Shown piece by piece: positions 37,301 through 46,100 of a DNA stretch of 64,000 nt. The notes beneath the pieces are model-generated. The model had not been told where the DNA came from. It was given only the letters and a program-made list of their open reading frames with translations, and did no database searches. The number at the start of each line of letters is the position of its first letter. Position 1 is the first letter of the stretch. The translations under genes were made by a program, and so were the position numbers. This stretch comes from an uncultured bacterium. Its GTDB lineage: Bacteria > Verrucomicrobiota > Lentisphaeria > Victivallales > UBA1829. The DNA lies in the NCBI GenBank assembly GCA_949292215.1, contig CASEYW010000102.1, positions 25,507 through 89,506 on the forward strand. Direction: 5' to 3'.

Positions 37301-38102
37301 CATGCCGGTTCTCGACGGCGGATTCAGCCTGCAATACGCCCCTCTGCTGGAATACCGCGAAGGGAAAGGACGAATCCTTTTCTGCCAGCTCAACGTCACC
37401 GGCAGAAGCGAGACGGAACCGGCAGCAATGCAAATGGTCGCCAATCTTCTGCTATCGCTGGAGAATCCGCCCGTGAACGAACTCAAAACCTGGAAGATTC
37501 TCGGTGGAGAATCCTTCCGGCAGGAAATTGCTAAGCTCGGTTTCCGAAATCCGACGGCGGACCGGAATGCACAGATCATCGTCATCGGCCCGGGAGCGAA
37601 ACACTATCCGGACCTTACCAGAACGGTTGAGAGCGGAACCAAAGTCCTCTGTTTCGGACTCAAGGCAAAGGAATTGAACGCTCTCTTCCCCGGCAAGATC
37701 AACGCAAAGGATGTCAAGAACCAGCCCTCGCGCCTTGCGGATCTGAATCATCCGGAATTCGCGGGGATCTCCAACATGGACACCTACTTCCAAACCAGGC
37801 TCGACTATACCGTCACGAAGAACGGAGCGGAACTGGACAGTATCGCAATCGGGAAAGGAACGGTTGTGATCTGTTCCGTCACAGCCGATATGCTGGACTA
37901 CCGCAGACTCTTCCACCTGCGGACCTCCTTCCGGCGAAGGAGCAATCTGATGTCCCGCCTGCTGAACAATGCGGGGATTCCGTCACAAAGTGTTCTTCTG
38001 AAACGCTTTTCGGACTCCCCGAATGAAAAGCCCTGGCTGAACAGCTTCTATGTTCAGGAACCGGTCGACGAAGACAACCCCTATCGTTATTACCACTGGT
38101 GA
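34329..38102 (+). CDS. Large exported GH2-family-like glycosidase (module C)
   Basis: 1257 residues. The signal peptide is MKRSFPAFLLTGMACALSAA. The N-terminal sugar-binding jelly roll contains GYWAFFPVAD, WYRRTFRVP and GSLDITPFIKPG, followed by an immunoglobulin-like domain and a TIM barrel. The GH2 hallmark HPSLVMY is present, but where GH2 has the Asn-Glu acid/base this protein has His450-Asn451. The nucleophile-like Glu548 is in LVEWG. A long C-terminal region (from about 830) includes Rossmann-like segments. The 1250-residue length exceeds typical beta-galactosidases. The catalytic status should be tested. Confidence 0.75.
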   Translation: MKRSFPAFLLTGMACALSAAPLLPGVSDFSWETPGIRKNAEREQACLNGYWAFFPVADTLDPKAKAPAASAGWGYAKVPYPWETMRVVNLPENAPKKAKWHTAWYRRTFRVPEDRKNKRIFLEIQHIQTRGIICIDGKEAGRIVFPGGSLDITPFIKPGVSQELTIRVSAVPSSAEEYVIMDINNIYKVASRIRNKGIVGDVFLNMVPETRIEQTHFITSVEKKQITFHVIPVNPDAGKQYTIEAEIRDPSGKTVKTFRSPALTKQMLKKGAWNFSAPWNDPELWDLDTPGNVYRGTLKLYENGRLLDTTLPERFGFREFKIRGQDYVLNGKPIHLLAYIPGNYSYFWSSDKSSRPLAEMTLKRLKAMGYNFAISENYNFNEGATGYIRGFFEAADNIGFLHSFSLPHPRAFNSALDTDPQKRGEYRKLAEYLIRLYWNHPSLVMYATTHNCTGAWGDQNPTRLGGDYVAANAKGERELKEKNRRNAEETQKIIREIDAEHPVYIHSSGSLCGQYTLNMYLNWAPLQERSDWLEHYSKHGKMPLALVEWGPPHSASFSSFRGWVWSRPHIQTAWDAEYVSAYYGDKVGEWTPQRLELLNRIIKNDGKPVHFGRFTVFERFDIVNRLQGDFFADNYRSMRAWNLSMMLPWDYDSNYIRVPGEWKSKEWPDRYQNLNQPGLVPDFVGHDKYPLTIYPEAYRLSHLGKAIQYWGAPLIGFIGGEKVFTTKEHVYLPGERIAKTLVMINDKRKDLDCSWQLMLKNRPETKRTGKVRISAGGRAFRSVEIPLPSDLNNGTFELNAEFHFSDGTLRTDTFPFQIIQPIRPGATGRTIAALYDPKGMTETLLKKWNIRYRKVGLRDNLSRYKTVIIGREALSAKGSLPKLDAVRNGQQVLIFEQQTPVLERLGFRINEIGLRNLFFRDARNPLLKEMSEPLFTNWRGESTLLPPMLDYNEFFCPPWSWCGFKTHRVWRCGNRGTIADALIEKPTIGNFMPVLDGGFSLQYAPLLEYREGKGRILFCQLNVTGRSETEPAAMQMVANLLLSLENPPVNELKTWKILGGESFRQEIAKLGFRNPTADRNAQIIVIGPGAKHYPDLTRTVESGTKVLCFGLKAKELNALFPGKINAKDVKNQPSRLADLNHPEFAGISNMDTYFQTRLDYTVTKNGAELDSIAIGKGTVVICSVTADMLDYRRLFHLRTSFRRRSNLMSRLLNNAGIPSQSVLLKRFSDSPNEKPWLNSFYVQEPVDEDNPYRYYHW

Positions 38103-38119
38103 TCCGCCTTTTCAAAAAC

Positions 38120-38155
38120 AAAGCCCGGTCCGCTTCAGAGCGCGCCGGGCTTTTT
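38120..38155. terminator. Bidirectional terminator between GH2 and chrA
   Basis: AAAGCCCGG (38120-38128) pairs with CCGGGCTTT (38145-38153), with more pairs in the loop. A T-run follows on the plus strand and an A-rich stretch precedes it, so it can serve both convergent operons. Confidence 0.88.
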
Positions 38156-38175
38156 CATACCAAAACTCCTGCTGT

Positions 38176-38775
38176 CTAAATCAGGAAGAGGAAATAACTC
38201 AAGATCGCGGAACCGATCAAAACGTAAATCAGATTCAGTTTCCATTTCAGCTCGACAAAAAGGACCAGAGCGAAAATCAGTACTCCCTGCCAGCAAAGGC
38301 CGAACGATTCCCCCTTCGTCCAGAGATTCCGCAGAGGCGCCGTAAAGACGGAGGTCTCGGTAAAGAAGATCACGGCGGCGGCGATCAGTCCGAGCGTCGC
38401 GGGACGGATGCCGGAAAGCACAGCCTTCACAATCGGATTGTCTTTGAACACCTGAATGAAATAGGCAATCAGGGTCACGATAATCAGCGAAGGCGTCATC
38501 ACCCCCAGGGTCCCGACGACCCCGCCGATCGCTCCGCCGAATACACCGCCGATGTTCTGCACACCGCACTGATATCCCACATACGTTGCGGCATTCAGCC
38601 CGACCGGTCCCGGCGTCACCTGGGCCAATGCTACAAAATTGGCAAACTGAGCATTTGTCATGAAATGATAGTTGTTCACGAGCTCCGTCTGGAACAGAGG
38701 AATCATCGCATATCCTCCGCCGAACGTGAATGCGCCGATCTTGACGAACAGGAGATACATTTGGAGGAGTGTCAT
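38176..38775 (-). CDS. chrA: Chromate transporter family protein, second half
   Basis: 199 residues with about six membrane spans. The family motif is FTFGGGYAMIPLFQTELV near residues 15-32, and PGPVGLNAATYVGY follows. Short-chain CHR proteins act as pairs of opposite topology, together forming a chromate/sulfate-type anion carrier. The ATG at 38775 overlaps the stop of the partner gene (ATGA). The in-frame upstream extension to 38826 is rejected. The native substrate may not be chromate. Confidence 0.9.
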   Translation of the reverse strand: MTLLQMYLLFVKIGAFTFGGGYAMIPLFQTELVNNYHFMTNAQFANFVALAQVTPGPVGLNAATYVGYQCGVQNIGGVFGGAIGGVVGTLGVMTPSLIIVTLIAYFIQVFKDNPIVKAVLSGIRPATLGLIAAAVIFFTETSVFTAPLRNLWTKGESFGLCWQGVLIFALVLFVELKWKLNLIYVLIGSAILSYFLFLI

Positions 38776-39371
38776 TTTTTCTCCTCCGCTCCGCGCGGAG
38801 CCTGTTGTTTTTTCCGGAGCCGGCAAATCCCGTCGATCAGCAGTCCGGCAAATGCGGAAGCGACAATCAGTCCGACGGCGTCCACGTCAAACACAACCAG
38901 GAGCAGAAAACCGAGTATCGCGATCACAATCGGCACCGGACTTTTCAAAATGCTTTTCGACATCTTGATCACAGAAAGAAGGATCAGGGCGGAAACGGCG
39001 GCGCGGACTCCTGTGAAGATATGATCCGCAGTCGCATTGCCTGAAAGCTGGAACAGAAGCGCGGCAATCACCACGATCACCACCACAGGCGGAATCACCA
39101 CCCCGACAGACGCAGCAATCGCACCCGCCAGTCCCGCGGTACGCTGCCCGATCAGAATTGCCATGTTCACGGCAATGATGCCCGGAACGGACTGGACGAT
39201 CGCAACGACATCCACCATGTCGGATTCACTCATCCAGTTTCGTTTTTCCACAAATTCCCTGTCCATCAGGGGAAGCATCGTCAGCCCACCGCCGACAGAC
39301 ACCGCTGAAATTTTGAAAAAGACCCGGAACAGTGTCCAAAGCCGGTTCTCTTTCTGTTCATTTGTCTCCAT
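38772..39371 (-). CDS. chrA: Chromate transporter family protein, first half
   Basis: 199 residues with about six spans. It has the same family motif (SAVSVGGGLTMLPLMDREFV) and PGIIAVNMAILIGQ. It is 10 nt downstream of the mutarotase gene and overlaps its partner by ATGA, so the three form one minus-strand operon. A two-gene CHR pair is established for many bacteria; the coupling to a mutarotase is unexplained. Confidence 0.9.
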   Translation of the reverse strand: METNEQKENRLWTLFRVFFKISAVSVGGGLTMLPLMDREFVEKRNWMSESDMVDVVAIVQSVPGIIAVNMAILIGQRTAGLAGAIAASVGVVIPPVVVIVVIAALLFQLSGNATADHIFTGVRAAVSALILLSVIKMSKSILKSPVPIVIAILGFLLLVVFDVDAVGLIVASAFAGLLIDGICRLRKKQQAPRGAEEKK

Positions 39372-39381
39372 TTTTCTCTCC

Positions 39382-40380
39382 TCAGTACCTCTCTACGGAT
39401 ATGGTATTTTCCGCACTCCAGACTTCTCCCGGTTTCAGCGGATACAGTCCCGTCACCGATTCCGGCAGCGGCAGGTTCGGGGAATCCGCCATCCAGCTCA
39501 TGGGTTCCGCACAGAAGAAATCCTCCATTCCCTCGCGATTCCAGAGAGCGGTCTGCCCGAATTTTTCATCCCATCGATACAGGACTTTCATACGGGAAAC
39601 GGGAAAATCCAGGATTGCACCGCGAAACGGTTTGCCATCAATCACCGCATCAACAACCGGACACTGTTTGGAAACGGGTTCGCGGTTGATGATCTTTCCG
39701 CGGCGGAAATTGTCATATCCGCTCCACCGAACTTTTTCGCCCGTGATTGCAAACCGTTTTTCCATATCGAACTTCCAGTAAAAATCGTCCACAGTCACGC
39801 GAACAGAACTGGTTCGATAGGCTTCGGGAGAGTTATCGCCGAGAGGGAAACGGAATGTGGAATGGAATCCCACCCCCAGCGGCATGGTATCCGGACCGAT
39901 ATTCGTAACCGTCAGACGCTGCAGAACCCTGTCCGGCAGAAACGTGTAGCGGAGATCCGCGCGGAACTCATGCGGAAACCCTTCGAACATCTCATTTTCC
40001 GCGTTGTAGGTATAGGTTGTTTCCACTCGAGCGGCTCCATTCTCCTCCCCGGAATCGGCCAGATGCCATTTCCGGTTCAGGACAACCCCGTGAATGTGAT
40101 TGCCGAAACGGTTGTTCACCGGCAGATGGTAGTTGCGGCCGCGCCAGGAAAAGAGCCCTTTGTGAATACAGTTCGGCGGAATCAGAACTGGAAAGCCGTA
40201 GACTTCCGGCTGAAATTTCAGGTCCTCAATCGTTTCCGGCGAACGCAGAAGATTCAAGCCGCTCTTTTTCTCCGTCAGCTCCAGCAGAATGGACCCGACA
40301 GAAAGAATCAGCTTCCCCTTCCATTCTCCCGTTTCAATTTCAAGATAGGAATCCTCTCCGACGGCATACTCTTTTATCAC
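39382..40380 (-). CDS. galM: Aldose 1-epimerase (galactose mutarotase) family
   Basis: A 332-residue beta-sandwich enzyme that interconverts alpha and beta aldose anomers. Catalytic/binding motifs include FGNHIHGVV (His), LGVGFHSTFRFPLG (catalytic His) and FFCAEPMSWMADSP (Glu near the expected position). The length is typical. It starts the minus-strand operon with the chromate transporter pair. A role in processing sugars released by the nearby glycosidases is plausible. Confidence 0.85.
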   Translation of the reverse strand: MIKEYAVGEDSYLEIETGEWKGKLILSVGSILLELTEKKSGLNLLRSPETIEDLKFQPEVYGFPVLIPPNCIHKGLFSWRGRNYHLPVNNRFGNHIHGVVLNRKWHLADSGEENGAARVETTYTYNAENEMFEGFPHEFRADLRYTFLPDRVLQRLTVTNIGPDTMPLGVGFHSTFRFPLGDNSPEAYRTSSVRVTVDDFYWKFDMEKRFAITGEKVRWSGYDNFRRGKIINREPVSKQCPVVDAVIDGKPFRGAILDFPVSRMKVLYRWDEKFGQTALWNREGMEDFFCAEPMSWMADSPNLPLPESVTGLYPLKPGEVWSAENTISVERY

Positions 40381-40504
40381 GATTTTTCCTCCTGTGTCAA
40401 TTCCGGTATTATATCATTCCAACGCGTTTTTTTCCAGAAAAACAGAGGAAAAAGCCGATGATTTCCCCGGTTCGTCAAGAGCTCCTCTGCGGAATTCTTT
40501 CTGT

Positions 40505-40540
40505 AAAAAACCCCTGAAACGGGTAATCCCGTTTCAGGGG
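40505..40540 (-). terminator. Rho-independent terminator of glnN
   Basis: A perfect 13-bp stem (CCCCTGAAACGGG with CCCGTTTCAGGGG; 40511-40523 and 40528-40540), a 4-nt loop and six Ts on the minus strand (A-run 40505-40510). Confidence 0.92.
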
Positions 40541-40568
40541 CGGAACCTCTTCTCTGAGGAATTCGTCA

Positions 40569-42704
40569 TCAGGAGATGAAGAGCATCTCACGGTATTTCG
40601 GCAAAGGCCAGAGTTCATCGTCGACATTCAGTTCAAGCGCATCGACATTGTGACGGAGCGCAGCCATTGCCTTCACCACAGGCGCCTGATTTCCGGTTTT
40701 GAGCGCTTCTTCCAGATCCGTACAGCAGGAATCGACCTTGTCAAGGAGCTCGCCGATTGTTTCCGCCATAGCCTTCTTGGCGGCGACTCCGGCGGTAATC
40801 CCGGCGTTTTTCAAATCCACAATGGACTTTGCCAGCTCCGCAAGCTGCTTGGAAGCGGCAGGCATGATCACAGTCCTCGCAAGACTGAGGGAGAGCTCGC
40901 CTTCAATCTTGATCTTTTTGGCATACTCTTCCATGAAAATTTCATACCGGGATTCCAGTTCGGCTTCTGTGAAAACATTGAATTTGCCGAACAGTTCCTT
41001 GCTCTTCTCGGAGACAAACGCACCGAGAGCTTCCGGCGTGGAGGGGAAGTTCGGCAGACCGCGCTTTGCTGCCTCCTTCTTCCAGGCGACAGTGTAGCCG
41101 TCGCCGTTGAAGATGACCCGCTTGTGCTCCTTGATGATCTTCTGAAGCAGAAGCTGGAGTTTTTCATTGAAGCTCTTTTTCGGAAACTTTTCGAGTTCGG
41201 CGGCGATCTCGTCCAGCGACTCGGCAACGATCGTGTTGATCACGATGTTCGCTCCGGCACAGGACTGACTGGAACCGGGAGCACGGAATTCAAATTTGTT
41301 GCCGGTGAATGCAAAGGGACTGGTTCTGTTCCGGTCGGTTGCATCGCGCGGCAGGGGCGGAAGCGTATCGACGCCGATCTTCATGAGACTTCCGTGCTTG
41401 GAGGATTTGAGACAGCCTTTCTCAATCTGTTCGATCACATCCGTCAGCTGTTCGCCGAGGAAAATGGAGATGATCGCCGGCGGCGCCTCATTCGCACCGA
41501 GACGGTGATCGTTGCCTGCTCCTGCGGTCGCCACGCGAAGCAGATCGGCATGCCGGTCCACCGCCTGGATCACAGCGCAGAGCGTAGTCAGGAAGATCGC
41601 ATTCTGATGCGGATCACTGCCGGGATTCAGCAGATTGCGGTCACCATAGCTGACCGACCAGTTGTTGTGCTTGCCGGAACCATTGATGCCGGCAAACGGC
41701 TTTTCATGAAGCAGACAGATGAATCCGTGCTCTTCCGCCTTCTGTTTGAGAATTTCCATCACAAGCATGTTGTGGTCGCAGGCGAGATTGAGCTCTTCAA
41801 AGAGCGGCGCGAGTTCATACTGGGCAGGCGCGACTTCATTGTGTCTGGTTTTTGCGGGAATGCCGAGTCTCCAGAGTTCCCGCTCCACATCGCTCATAAA
41901 ACTCAGGACGCGATGCTTGATGCTGCCGAAATAGTGATCTTCGAGTTGCTGATGCTTCGGCGGAGGAGCACCGAAAAGCGTACGTCCGGTCTGCACGAGA
42001 TCGGGACGCGCGAAATAGAAGTTCTTATCGATCAGGAAATATTCCTGTTCAGGCCCGAGCGTGACTTTCGGCATTATGCCGCCGTTTTCGCCGAAGCACT
42101 TGAGGAGTCGCTTTACGGCTTTGGCAAGAGCCTGTGTCGATTTCAGAAGCGGAGTCTTTTTGTCGAGCGCCTCGCCTGTATAGGAACAGAAAGCAGTCGG
42201 AATGCAGAGCGTGGCACCGTTCGGATGACGCTTGATGAATGCCGGACTGGACGGATCCCATGCCGTGTAGCCGCGGGCCTCAAACGTGGCACGAAGCCCG
42301 CCGGAGGGAAAACTGGAAGCATCGGGTTCGCCGACAATCAGGTTTTTTCCGGAAAAGACGGAAATCGCTTTCCCGTTTCCATCCGGCTCCAGAAAAGCGT
42401 CGTGTTTTTCCGCAGTGGCACCGGTGAGAGGCTGGAACCAGTGAGTATAATGAGTTGCTCCTTTCTCAATCGCCCACTGTTTCATGGCGTTGGCGACATC
42501 GTCCGCTATGCTGGCATCCAGCGGAGAACCTTCCGTAATCGTTTTGTAGAGGGTCTTGAACACGGGTTTGGGAAGGCGTTCGCGCATACATTCAATGCTG
42601 AAGACATCGCTTCCGTAATCGCCGAGTTCGAATTTCGGAGTTCCAGCGGCAGTTTCCTTCCGGGCGGCCACTCGTTCAATCGCGTCAATTCTTGTTCTGT
42701 TCAT
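40569..42704 (-). CDS. glnN: Glutamine synthetase type III
   Basis: 711 residues, the length of GSIII (about 700-730) rather than GSI. It makes glutamine from glutamate and ammonia with ATP. Visible family motifs are [39 protein letters not shown] and GPEQE-type metal ligands. The C-terminal helical part (from about 570) is typical for GSIII. The ATG at 42704 has AGGAG about 10 nt upstream; an in-frame TTG three codons earlier is less likely. It is divergent from gltBD across a 448-bp spacer with a sigma-54-like promoter on each side, so the two genes probably respond together to nitrogen supply. Confidence 0.96.
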   Translation of the reverse strand: MNRTRIDAIERVAARKETAAGTPKFELGDYGSDVFSIECMRERLPKPVFKTLYKTITEGSPLDASIADDVANAMKQWAIEKGATHYTHWFQPLTGATAEKHDAFLEPDGNGKAISVFSGKNLIVGEPDASSFPSGGLRATFEARGYTAWDPSSPAFIKRHPNGATLCIPTAFCSYTGEALDKKTPLLKSTQALAKAVKRLLKCFGENGGIMPKVTLGPEQEYFLIDKNFYFARPDLVQTGRTLFGAPPPKHQQLEDHYFGSIKHRVLSFMSDVERELWRLGIPAKTRHNEVAPAQYELAPLFEELNLACDHNMLVMEILKQKAEEHGFICLLHEKPFAGINGSGKHNNWSVSYGDRNLLNPGSDPHQNAIFLTTLCAVIQAVDRHADLLRVATAGAGNDHRLGANEAPPAIISIFLGEQLTDVIEQIEKGCLKSSKHGSLMKIGVDTLPPLPRDATDRNRTSPFAFTGNKFEFRAPGSSQSCAGANIVINTIVAESLDEIAAELEKFPKKSFNEKLQLLLQKIIKEHKRVIFNGDGYTVAWKKEAAKRGLPNFPSTPEALGAFVSEKSKELFGKFNVFTEAELESRYEIFMEEYAKKIKIEGELSLSLARTVIMPAASKQLAELAKSIVDLKNAGITAGVAAKKAMAETIGELLDKVDSCCTDLEEALKTGNQAPVVKAMAALRHNVDALELNVDDELWPLPKYREMLFIS

Positions 42705-42768
42705 GATTCCCAATCTCCTGATTTCGTTTTCAAAACGCAGAGTTGATAACGGTTATGCCGAACCTGGA

Positions 42769-42785
42769 AGCAGATGTTATGCCAA
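42769..42785 (-). promoter_or_regulatory. Sigma-54-like -24/-12 promoter of glnN
   Basis: On the minus strand, TTGGCATAACATCTGCT has GG and GC exactly 10 nt apart and matches most of the YTGGCACGrNNNTTGCW consensus. The predicted start leaves a leader of about 55 nt before glnN. Confidence 0.7.
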
Positions 42786-42906
42786 CTTTCCATTTTCCAT
42801 TGTTTCCGCGCTGAAAATCTTCTCCGGCTCCGCTTTTCCTCTTTTCATAATGTAATATATCCCGCTTTTCTCAAAATAACAGCAGAAAACAAAAATATTT
42901 CATTTC

Positions 42907-42952
42907 TTACATTTTTGTAACTTTTTAAGAAATCCAAATACAAAATTGTAAG
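42907..42952. promoter_or_regulatory. Imperfect inverted repeat in the glnN-gltB spacer (candidate enhancer site)
   Basis: CTTACATTTTTG (42907-42918) and CAAAATTGTAAG (42941-42952) are inverted with one mismatch and a 22-nt gap. It lies between the two sigma-54-like promoters, where an enhancer-binding activator would dock. It does not match the known NtrC site. The rest of the 448-bp spacer (42705-43152) is A/T-rich with no gene seen. Confidence 0.45.
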
Positions 42953-43089
42953 TTTTTCTGAAAAGACAGAACATCCGGATATCATAAAAAAGAGAAAAAG
43001 AGAAGGAAAAAGAAGCGGAACAGGCTGTTTTCCGGAAAATAACAAAATTATCACAAACTTTCTTTTTCCGGAATCCCCCGGGAAAAAAG

Positions 43090-43106
43090 TTGGCATGAAA
43101 CCTGTT
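43090..43106 (+). promoter_or_regulatory. Sigma-54-like -24/-12 promoter of gltBD
   Basis: TTGGCATGAAACCTGTT shares TTGGCAT with the glnN element and has GG and GT 10 nt apart. It is slightly weaker at -12 (GT, not GC). The start site would be near 43116, giving a leader of about 37 nt. Confidence 0.6.
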
Positions 43107-43152
43107 AATAAAAAGTTCCAGCAACGGACGAAACAAACAGGGAGGCCTGAAA

Positions 43153-46100
43153 ATGGCAAGACAATCATTTCAAGGACGCCCCGAGCCGCAGAACGGCCGG
43201 GGATTGTACAATTTCCAGAATGAACATGACGCATGCGGCGTCGGACTCGTCGCTGATCTCGACAACCGGCGCTCTCACCGCATTGTCGAAATGGGCGTGG
43301 AAGCGCTCCGCAGACTGATGCATCGCGGCGCAACCGGATACGATCCGGAAACCGGCGACGGAGCCGGAATCCTCACCCACATCCCGGATGAACTCTTTCG
43401 ATCAGAAAAGAAACTGGCGGCCGTTCTCCCCCCGCAGGGAGAATACGCAGTCGGCATGCTGTTCCTGCCGGAAGAGGAAGCAGAGCAGAAACAGGCGGTT
43501 TTCCAGCTCGAATCAGCCTTTGCGGAGGAAGGACTCGCGGTTCTGGCCTGGAGAGAGGTCCCGACCGATCCTTCCAGAATCGGCAAAGCGGCAAGAGCTG
43601 CCATGCCGGTCATCCGTCAGGTCTTTGTTTCGGGAAAAAAGAACGGGGCGGAGTTTGAACGCCAGCTTTATGTCGCGCGCAAAGTCTTTGAGAAAAAAAC
43701 AGCAGAAATCGAGTTCAAAGGCGGACGCCCCTATGTTGTCAGCCTCTCTTCGCGCTCCATCGTCTACAAAGGACTGCTGCTCGCCACACAGATTGCTCAG
43801 TTCTATCCGGATCTTGCAAACGAAAATTTCCGCAGCGCTCTGGCAATTGTGCACCAGCGATACAGCACCAATACCTTTCCGACCTGGCCGCTGGCACATC
43901 CATTCCGTTGCCTGGCGCACAACGGAGAAATCAACACGATCCGCGGCAATCTCAATCACATGAAAGCACGTGAACCGGAACTGGAATCGCCTCTCTTCGG
44001 AGATGACATCAAAAAACTTCTTCCGATCATACCGGAAGGACAGAGCGATTCCGCATCCCTTGACAATGCCCTGGAACTGCTCGTCGAAGCGGGACGCAGC
44101 CTGCCGCATGCCATGCTGATGCTCGTCCCGCAGGCATGGGGCAAGGATTACCATATCGGTCACGATGTCCGCGGCTTTTTCGAATACCACTCCGCCCTGA
44201 TGGAGCCGTGGGACGGACCCGCAGCCATCGCCTTCTCCGACGGAATCAATGCCGGCGCCATGCTTGACCGCTCGGGCCTCCGCCCGGCACGCTATACGAT
44301 CTCCGCAGACCGCACCTTCGTTCTCGCCTCCGAAACAGGAGTGCTTGATATTGCGCCAGGCGCGGTCGTCAAACACGGCCGGCTCGGTCCCGGACAGATG
44401 ATCTATCTTGATCTCGAAAACAAACGAGTCCGTTATGATGCGGAAATCAAATCCCAGATGGCGCGGCGCCAGCCCTATCGCCGCTGGGTGCAGGAAAACC
44501 GCATCACCATCAACGGATTCCTTGACCAGGCGACCCCCGCAACCGTCGGCGCCGACCTGCCCCGCCGCCAGAAACTGTTCGGGTACACTCGTGAAGATCT
44601 CGACATTCTGATCTCGGCAATGGCGCAGAACGGACAGGAACCCATCGGCTCCATGGGCAACGATGCGGCATTGGCGGTTCTCTCCGAAAAACCGCAGAAC
44701 CTCTGCAATTATTTCAAACAGCTTTTCGCGCAGGTGACGAATCCGCCGATCGACCCGATCCGCGAAGCCTCCGTCATGAGTCTCATGACCTACATCGGCA
44801 ATCACGGAAACATTCTTTCGGAATCCCCGAAGCATGCACATCTGGTCAAGATGCAGCAGCCGATTCTCACCGACGAGGATCTCGGACGGCTCCGCGCGCT
44901 GAACCTTCCCGATTTTCAGACGGAAACAATTTCCATCTCCTATCATCCCGGTTCCGGGCTCGAAGCGGCTCTTGAACGGATCTGTACGGAAGCGGAAACG
45001 GCAGTCCGTTCCGGCAGAAATGTCGTGATTCTCAGCGACCGGAATTTCTCGGAAGAGGAGATTCCGATTCCCTCCCTTCTGGCTGTTTCGGCGGTCAACC
45101 GCAGGCTGCTGGCGGCGGGAATCCGAAGCGGCGCGGGCATCATTCTGGAAACCGGCGAAGCCCGTGAAGTGATGCACTTCGCCCTGCTGCTCGGATTCGG
45201 TGCAACAGCGATCAATCCGTATCTTGCGCTGGAGACGGTTTCGGAACTGGTCCGGGAGGGAAAAGTCACTGTCCCGCCGGCAACGGCAACCGGCAACTAT
45301 ATTCACGCCGTCTGCAAAGGACTTCTGAAGATCATGTCCAAACAGGGGATCTCCACGCTGAGAAGTTTCCGCAGCGCCCAGCTCTTCGAGGCGGTCGGAC
45401 TGAGCAGGGAAGTCATCGACCGTTACTTCTCCGGAACCGCCTCCCGCGTTGGGGGCATCGGCCTGGAGGAGATCGCGAAAGAAGCCGAATTGCGTTGCGC
45501 CCTCGCCCGCGGCGACACGTACGGAAAACCCTATCTGCTTGCTTCCGGGGGGCAGTACAAATTCCGTCGTGACGGAGAAAGCCACCTCTGGACACCGGAG
45601 ACGATCACCCTGCTCCAGCAGGCAGTCCGGAACTCCGATTACTCGAAATTCAAAGCCTACACAAAAGAAATCAATGAACGTCAGAGAGGCATCTGCACAC
45701 TGCGCGGCCTCTTCCGATTCCGGAAAACAGAACCGATCCCGCTGGAGGAAGTGGAAAGTGCGGCGTCAATCGTCAAGCGCTTCGTCACGGGGGCCATGTC
45801 CTACGGTTCCATCAGCCCGGAAGCGCACACCACCATTGCCAAGGCCATGAATGAACTCGGCGGAATGAGCAACTCCGGAGAAGGCGGTGAAGATCCGGCA
45901 CGGTACATCACCCGCCCTGGAGAAATCAGCCTTTGCAGCGCGATCAAACAAGTTGCCAGCGGACGTTTCGGCGTGACGGCGGAATATCTTGCCAACGCGA
46001 AGGAACTCCAGATCAAAATTGCACAGGGAGCAAAGCCCGGTGAAGGAGGACAGCTCCCCGGGCACAAGGTCAACGAACTTGTCGCAAGGGTTCGCCATTC

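Noticed and set aside
40650..42746. A 698-codon open frame on the plus strand opposite glnN
   Set aside because: It mirrors the glutamine synthetase gene, which has clear family motifs; the antisense product has no recognisable domain or ribosome site.
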